The translations under genes were made by a program, and so were the position numbers. Positions 19,396 to 23,599 of a DNA stretch of 23,599 bases are shown here, piece after piece (the stretch's first letter is position 1; the number at the start of each line of letters is the position of its first letter). Below the pieces are notes generated by a model that ran no database searches, had not been told where the DNA came from, and saw nothing but the letters and a program-made list of their open reading frames with translations. The DNA lies in IMG/VR virus record IMGVR_UViG_3300036894_000047, positions 1 through 23,599 of that record; one strand, 5' to 3'. Source of the stretch: a virus.

Positions 19396-19558
19396 TTGTC
19401 CTGTTTTATGTTATGACACTCAAAGAATTTATATAGCATATCGACGTGAAGAAGAAGAATATAATGAGCATTGGACTATATGCGAAGAAAATTGCTCATG
19501 TTATGGATGCACGGGAGCAATAACTCATTGGATGCCCTTACCGATTGAACCAAATTAA
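19355..19558 (+). CDS. DUF551-type small protein
   Basis: A 67-residue protein: MEWIKPSKKLPEINCPVLCY, YIAYRREEEEYN, and the diagnostic ITHWMPLPIEPN end. DUF551 proteins are short, common in phages and of unknown function. The pattern of W-x-P-S-LPE at the start, then CPVLCYD, matches the family. It overlaps the small terminase by 41 bases with GGAGG upstream, and ends four bases before TerL. A truncated relative of its end lies at 16939-17004. Confidence 0.75.
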   Translation: MEWIKPSKKLPEINCPVLCYDTQRIYIAYRREEEEYNEHWTICEENCSCYGCTGAITHWMPLPIEPN

Positions 19559-19562
19559 AATA

Positions 19563-20834
19563 ATGCCAACAAGTCCAAAGCAGAATAAATCATTCGTAGA
19601 AGCTACCCACAGGTTCAATATATGGGTTGGTGCTGTCAGTTCAGGAAAGACATACTCAAGCATAGAACGCTTTATATATGATCTTAAGAATGGCCCCAAG
19701 GGCGATGCGATGATCATCGGTGTCAACCGCACATCAATTCAACGTAATATTTTAACACACCTATATAAACAATTGGGGTTTCCATGTCCGACGGAGAAGG
19801 CATCGAAGAGCATATTATATGGGAGAGACGTATGGTTTGTAGGAGCTCCAGATGTGAGCGCTGTTTCTACCATACAAGGGTCTACTTTAGCCCTTGCTTA
19901 TGTGGACGAAGCGACGAATCTTCCGGAACCGTTTTGGAAGATGTTAGAATCCCGTTTACGTGTGCCCGGTGCCAAGCTTCTTGCTACTTGCAACCCTGAA
20001 GGGCCAGCACACTGGCTCAAGAAAGATTACATTGATAAGCCCGACCTAGATCTATTACACTGGAATTTCAATCTGGAGGACAATCCAACCCTTGACACAG
20101 CATACAAACAACAGCTCAAAGCCTCCTACACAGGCATGTGGTACAACCGTTACATACTTGGCGAGTGGGCGTTGGCCCATGGGGCGATCTATGACAATTA
20201 TGACCACTTCAACGAATATACGAATGACTTTCCATCCCCTTCATATTATGTCGTTGGCATTGACTATGGTACAACTAACGCCACAGCCGCTGTATTATGC
20301 GCAGTTACGCCCAACAAGTGGCCCCAAATACGAGTGGAAGCGGAATATTACTATGATTCTGCCAAGCGAGGACGTTCTAAAACAGACCAAGAACTTGTAC
20401 GAGATATTAAGGACTTTATCGGTTATAAAAACGTCTCTGCAGTTTATGTTGATCCTGCAGCCGCCTCACTCAAAATTGCTCTCAGACAAGCCGATCTCCC
20501 CGTATTGGATGCTAATAACGATGTGTTATTGGGAATTAAGATATGCTCAAAATTTATCGGTGGTAAAAACATTGTCATCTATAAAGGATGCACAACGCTA
20601 AGGGAGCATTTGCAATCATATGCCTGGGATAGCAAAGCAGCCGATAGGGGAGAGGACAAGCCTGTAAAAAAGAATGATCATATTTGTGATGCCCTCAGAT
20701 ATGCTGTCTGTTCTGCATTTCCACAAGGAGAGTTTTCTCACCCTGATGAAAATATCTCTTACGATCAACTTCGCAGAAATGTATTTGGCGGAGATGACAT
20801 TTACACGCAATTCAACGCAGGACTAGGATTTTGA
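19563..20834 (+). CDS. terL: terminase large subunit
   Basis: A 423-residue packaging motor and nuclease. ATPase: GAVSSGKT Walker A (23-30), LAYVDEA Walker B with E116, and TCNPEGP (142-148) as coupling motif. Nuclease (RNase H-like): D234 in VVGIDYG, D297 in YVDPAA and D376 in HICDALRY. All key residues are present, so it looks functional. The ATG at 19563 is used, four bases after the DUF551 stop; an in-frame TTG at 19545 would add six residues. It packs DNA through the portal encoded downstream. Confidence 0.93.
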   Translation: MPTSPKQNKSFVEATHRFNIWVGAVSSGKTYSSIERFIYDLKNGPKGDAMIIGVNRTSIQRNILTHLYKQLGFPCPTEKASKSILYGRDVWFVGAPDVSAVSTIQGSTLALAYVDEATNLPEPFWKMLESRLRVPGAKLLATCNPEGPAHWLKKDYIDKPDLDLLHWNFNLEDNPTLDTAYKQQLKASYTGMWYNRYILGEWALAHGAIYDNYDHFNEYTNDFPSPSYYVVGIDYGTTNATAAVLCAVTPNKWPQIRVEAEYYYDSAKRGRSKTDQELVRDIKDFIGYKNVSAVYVDPAAASLKIALRQADLPVLDANNDVLLGIKICSKFIGGKNIVIYKGCTTLREHLQSYAWDSKAADRGEDKPVKKNDHICDALRYAVCSAFPQGEFSHPDENISYDQLRRNVFGGDDIYTQFNAGLGF

Positions 20835-20960
20835 GTGGAAGATAGGAACGCGGAAGAGGCGCTGAAGCTTATCAACCTACTGGATAGGTGTAAATGCGAT
20901 AAATGTCAGTCTGAAATCGTTAGATTAAAAAAGAAATACGGCTGGATAAAGAAGGATTAG
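20835..20960 (+). CDS. 41-residue CxC/CxxC peptide
   Basis: Starts with GTG immediately after the TerL stop (AGGA upstream in the end of terL). The sequence MEDRNAEEALKLINLLDRCK then CDKCQSEIVRLKKKYGWIK has three cysteines (CKCDKC), perhaps metal-binding, and a basic tail. The GTG start is inferred from frame and site. Confidence 0.5.
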   Translation: MEDRNAEEALKLINLLDRCKCDKCQSEIVRLKKKYGWIKKD

Positions 20961-20964
20961 GGTT

Positions 20965-21123
20965 TTGAAAACAAATAAAGAAAAATTATATGAAGAGGAT
21001 AAAATATTGCGAGATTTATTCAATTCCTCACCTAGTCATTTTGATATTGATAATGAAGATGCTTTAATTTATGATTCAACAGGAAGAAAACTTACAAATA
21101 AAGAATTATTGAATATGGATTAA
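20965..21123 (+). CDS. 52-residue phage-type protein
   Basis: Starts with TTG (AAGGA eight bases before): MKTNKEKLYEEDKILRDLFN, then SSPSHFDIDNEDALIYDSTG and RKLTNKELLNMD. The ILRDLFNSSP-FD-DNEDAL-YD--GRKLTN-EL pattern is one I associate with short conserved phage proteins. The function is not known. It ends directly before the next gene. Confidence 0.6.
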   Translation: MKTNKEKLYEEDKILRDLFNSSPSHFDIDNEDALIYDSTGRKLTNKELLNMD

Positions 21124-21124
21124 A

Positions 21125-21376
21125 ATGGCTTCGATTAGAAAGAGGATTGCGAAAGGATGCGTCACAGAATCTTATCAAGTTCAGATAAGAAGAAGCGGAA
21201 TTCGTTCATTTACTATTACATTTGCAAGCTATGAAGACGCTGTGAAATGGGTCGAAAAAAACGAACGTAAATATATAAATAATCCCATTGATTATGATTA
21301 TCTTCGTAACACATATCAAGGTGAAAGGCTGGATCACTTAAGAGATGTTCATTTCAAAAAAAGAGGATTGAAATAA
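21125..21376 (+). CDS. standalone integrase arm-type DNA-binding domain
   Basis: An 83-residue protein whose first 55 residues (MASIRKRIAKGCVTESYQVQ, then IRRSGIRSFTITFASYEDAV, WVEKNERKY) match the N-terminal arm-binding domain of tyrosine integrases: SIRKR, a YQVQIRR strand, then F-TFASYEDAVKWVEKNE. There is no core-binding or catalytic domain and the ORF ends cleanly, so it is a domain on its own rather than an interrupted integrase. It may bind DNA as a regulator or accessory protein in the packaging operon. Confidence 0.65.
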   Translation: MASIRKRIAKGCVTESYQVQIRRSGIRSFTITFASYEDAVKWVEKNERKYINNPIDYDYLRNTYQGERLDHLRDVHFKKRGLK

Positions 21377-21381
21377 TCCCT

Positions 21382-21410
21382 TTGCAAATCTTAATTTGAT
21401 ATAGTATATA
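21382..21410 (+). promoter_or_regulatory. possible promoter of portal gene
   Basis: TTGCAA (21382-21387), 17 bases, TATATA (21405-21410), with the portal start 26 bases downstream. Confidence 0.4.
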
Positions 21411-21436
21411 AATATTTACTTTACCACGGTTTTCTG

Positions 21437-23467
21437 ATGGGATCATATGAATCTGGCGAATATTCTTTAGGTGGCTACGTAGACCCGAGCGATGTTTCAA
21501 ATAAAGATTTGAAACAGATGATGGATCATTTTTATCAAAGCAATTACACCCTGAATTCTACCTTTTGGCTTCAGGGGGCTATAGATAAGCGTTTCAAGGT
21601 AGGTGATCAGCAACTATACAATCAATTTTATGGATCAAATTCTCAGAGCGTACAGAAGTTCTTTTTCAACCTTGTGCGTCGTCATATCAATATGATCGTG
21701 GGATATCAGCGAAAGAATAGAAAGTCCACTGTCACGATGCCTGTAAATGAAAATGACGACCCATTATCAGATGATTATAATAAAGTATTAAGATGGGTAG
21801 ATGATAGAGACGGCTATCAAGAATATCAATCTCAAGCATTTGAAGGTGCGTGTGATGTTGGTGAGTCTTTGTTGCATCTGTATCCTGATTATACTTACGA
21901 CGCTATTTCTGGCGATCTTTTTACTGATAATGTTTCCTTTAATAATTACCTCATTGATAGCTACACTCGCAAGCAAGATCTATCAGATTGCAATGGGATA
22001 TGGCGCAGACGTTGGACATCAAAAGAAATGGCCAAAACATTATTACCGGGATATTCCAAAGAAATAGATAGAATGCGTCCGGGCGGTATGAAAGATGGGC
22101 GCTTTCCTTTACAAGCTGAGTTGCAAAATGTAGCGATCAACAATCTATTTACTTACGATGAATTCTACTACCGTACGACAAGGCCCGGTAAAATCATTTT
22201 AGATCCCTACACGGGCGAATCTATTGAGTGGGAGGATGATGAGACAGAAGAGGCTGGAATGCTTAAGAACGTGCTCCGTGAGCAGCCTTGGTTGAAAGTA
22301 AAAAAAGTCGATATGCCAACGGTTAAACTTGTAATATGTCTATCCGGGAAAATGGTATACCATGGAGAGAATCTTTTGCGCATTGATGATTATCCATTTG
22401 TTCCTGTACAGTGCTATGTAGAGCCAGATATACAGTCGTATGCGTGGAGAAAGCAGGGAGTGATCAGGAATCTTCGCGACAGTCAATTTCTTTACAACAT
22501 GCGTAAAGTCATCGAGCTGCAATTGCTTCAATCGAGTTTAAATGCTGGATGGATTTACCCTGTAGATGCTGTGACCGACCCTAAATGCTTCCGTCAAACA
22601 AGTGGTGGAGATGGTTTCCTTATTCCTTTAAAAGCAGGAAGGCTGCCTAATGAGATACAAAGGATCGAGCCTGTAGCATTGCCACAATCATTAATAGAAC
22701 TATCTAATTCGTTAGCAGAAGATATAACAAAAATTTCGGGTGTTAATGAGGAACTTCTTGGATCGGCCACTGACGACAAGAGTGGCATACTATCAATGCT
22801 TAGACAGGGGGCGGGACTCGTTACCCTTCAAACTATATTTGATAAATTGGACTATTCACAGAGACTTTACGGCAAGATTAGGCTTCAAGCTATTCGTAAG
22901 AACTTTAGTAAAGGTAAAATTCGAAACATACTGGGACATGATGCGGATCAACGCTTCTGGACATCGCATAGTCAAAAATATGCGGTGGCTGTCGAAGAAG
23001 GCAATTACAGTACGACACAAAGGCAAATGGAATTACAACAGCTCTTGCACTTCAAAGAGTTGGGAATGGGAATACCCGACAAATCTATTTTACGGGCAGC
23101 TTTTATTACAAATAAGCGACAAGTTATGCAAGATATGGAAGAACAGAATCAGCAGCAAATGCAGCAGCAGCAAGCTCAATCACAGCAGCAAGAGAAGCTC
23201 GATAATGCTAAGGTTATGGCAGCGTTTAGTAAATCTCGATTGGATATGGCCAAAATAGATGAGACATATGCTAAGGTGAATGATCTTAACGCTAATGCAG
23301 AGCATAAGACCACGCAAAGTGAGCTAGACATGATTAAATCAATGGTGGAGTTAGAGACAATGGATCTCGAAATGATTCATCGCTCATGGGAAATAGCTAT
23401 GGCGATTAAAGGGGCAAATACCCCGCAACAAACTACACAACAAACACAAATGGCCACGGCCGGATAG
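21437..23467 (+). CDS. P22-like portal protein
   Basis: A 676-residue protein forming the head vertex through which DNA passes. The body resembles the P22-type portal family in length and layout: an N-terminal domain with LVRRHINMIVGYQRKNRKST (about 80-99), repeated W-rich segments, and KISGVNEELLGSATDDKSGI (about 433-452) followed by LRQGAGLVTLQTIFDKLDYS. The last 110 residues are Q-rich and helical (QQQMQQQQAQSQQQEKLDN), which fits a barrel or disordered tail. No strong ribosome binding site is seen before the ATG (only CACGG). It partners with TerL just upstream. Confidence 0.85.
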   Translation: MGSYESGEYSLGGYVDPSDVSNKDLKQMMDHFYQSNYTLNSTFWLQGAIDKRFKVGDQQLYNQFYGSNSQSVQKFFFNLVRRHINMIVGYQRKNRKSTVTMPVNENDDPLSDDYNKVLRWVDDRDGYQEYQSQAFEGACDVGESLLHLYPDYTYDAISGDLFTDNVSFNNYLIDSYTRKQDLSDCNGIWRRRWTSKEMAKTLLPGYSKEIDRMRPGGMKDGRFPLQAELQNVAINNLFTYDEFYYRTTRPGKIILDPYTGESIEWEDDETEEAGMLKNVLREQPWLKVKKVDMPTVKLVICLSGKMVYHGENLLRIDDYPFVPVQCYVEPDIQSYAWRKQGVIRNLRDSQFLYNMRKVIELQLLQSSLNAGWIYPVDAVTDPKCFRQTSGGDGFLIPLKAGRLPNEIQRIEPVALPQSLIELSNSLAEDITKISGVNEELLGSATDDKSGILSMLRQGAGLVTLQTIFDKLDYSQRLYGKIRLQAIRKNFSKGKIRNILGHDADQRFWTSHSQKYAVAVEEGNYSTTQRQMELQQLLHFKELGMGIPDKSILRAAFITNKRQVMQDMEEQNQQQMQQQQAQSQQQEKLDNAKVMAAFSKSRLDMAKIDETYAKVNDLNANAEHKTTQSELDMIKSMVELETMDLEMIHRSWEIAMAIKGANTPQQTTQQTQMATAG

Positions 23468-23475
23468 AGGATATT

Positions 23476-23599
23476 ATGGAAAAGAAGCCCAAAGCAATGA
23501 AGAAACAGTTCAATATGAAAGAAGAGAAAGCCGCAAAGAAAACAACAGCGCCTTGCGGTATGGCTCCCAAAGATATGAAAAAGAAATCTAAATCAGCCA
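23476..23599 (+). CDS. lysine-rich protein, 3' end missing
   Basis: Starts ATG after GAGG, eight bases past the portal stop, and runs off the end of the window after 41 codons. It is lysine- and methionine-rich (MEKKPKAMKKQFNMKEEKAA then KKTTAPCGMAPKDMKKKSKS). In this position a scaffold, head-assembly or small basic virion protein is likely, but the visible part has no diagnostic motif. Confidence 0.5.
   Translation, partial: MEKKPKAMKKQFNMKEEKAAKKTTAPCGMAPKDMKKKSKSA

Noticed and set aside
20092-20601. 169-codon frame inside terL
   Set aside because: It is a shadow of the terminase frame, which carries all catalytic motifs.
22740-23258. 172-codon frame inside the portal gene
   Set aside because: Out-of-frame reading of the portal gene with an atypical composition.
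1-23599. CRISPR array, rRNA, complete tRNA or insertion sequence
   Set aside because: No regular spacer-repeat pattern, cloverleaf, ribosomal sequence or transposase with terminal repeats was seen on either strand.

Overview
The window is phage or prophage DNA and is AT-rich. The evidence is a P22-type portal, a large terminase with intact ATPase and nuclease motifs, a probable small terminase, a Bet/RecT single-strand annealing protein, a RusA-type resolvase, and a row of five tail-fibre or spike-like genes. Genes are short, tightly packed and often joined by ATGA or TAATG overlaps with AAGGAG-type ribosome binding sites, so the host is a bacterium. I cannot name it. No capsid, lysis gene or catalytic tyrosine integrase lies in the window, and both ends cut through genes.

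Layout. 1-474 (+): 3' part of a KTSC-domain protein. 437-2499 (-): six-gene operon from a good sigma-70-type promoter (2523-2551), with a membrane coiled-coil protein, an SPFH/band-7 protein and four small unknown proteins. A perfect 51-bp direct repeat flanks one of the small genes. 2692-9495 (+): fibre and spike genes, visibly richer in G+C than the flanks. 9573-9802 (+): a DUF6496-like peptide and a 29-residue membrane peptide, closed by a bidirectional terminator. 9833-11435 (-): recombination operon of an acidic protein, Bet, a coiled-coil-like peptide and a Cse60-like peptide, from a promoter with a palindrome in its spacer.

11436-11942 holds no protein gene. It contains the leftward promoter, two tandem leftward transcription units that look like small RNAs of about 65-70 nt (each with promoter, conserved internal segment and intrinsic terminator), and a structured rightward leader. 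11943-14229 (+): replication/recombination block with a small winged-helix-like protein, a probable replication initiator, two small paralogues of the initiator's C-terminal module, and RusA. 14235-14519 (-): lone coiled-coil gene. 14620-16293 (+): ParB-like protein, HNH endonuclease and small zinc-finger-like proteins. 16355-16822 (-): regulatory cassette of a membrane peptide, an excisionase-like HTH and an XRE-like HTH, from the best sigma-70 match in the window. 16939-18916 (+): small accessory genes and a serine recombinase. 18967-23599 (+): packaging and head module of small terminase, DUF551 protein, TerL, three small proteins, portal, and a truncated lysine-rich gene.

The genes fit together as recombination and replication functions transcribed both ways from the 11.4-11.9 kb control region, a separate regulator cassette near 16.4-16.8 kb, then packaging/head genes running off the right end and tail/adsorption genes on the left. 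That order suits a circular or permuted phage map, but the window cannot show it. The least expected features are the paired small-RNA-like units, the triplicated small domain at 12.9-13.7 kb, the cassette flanked by 51-bp repeats in the SPFH operon, and several very short coupled membrane peptides.
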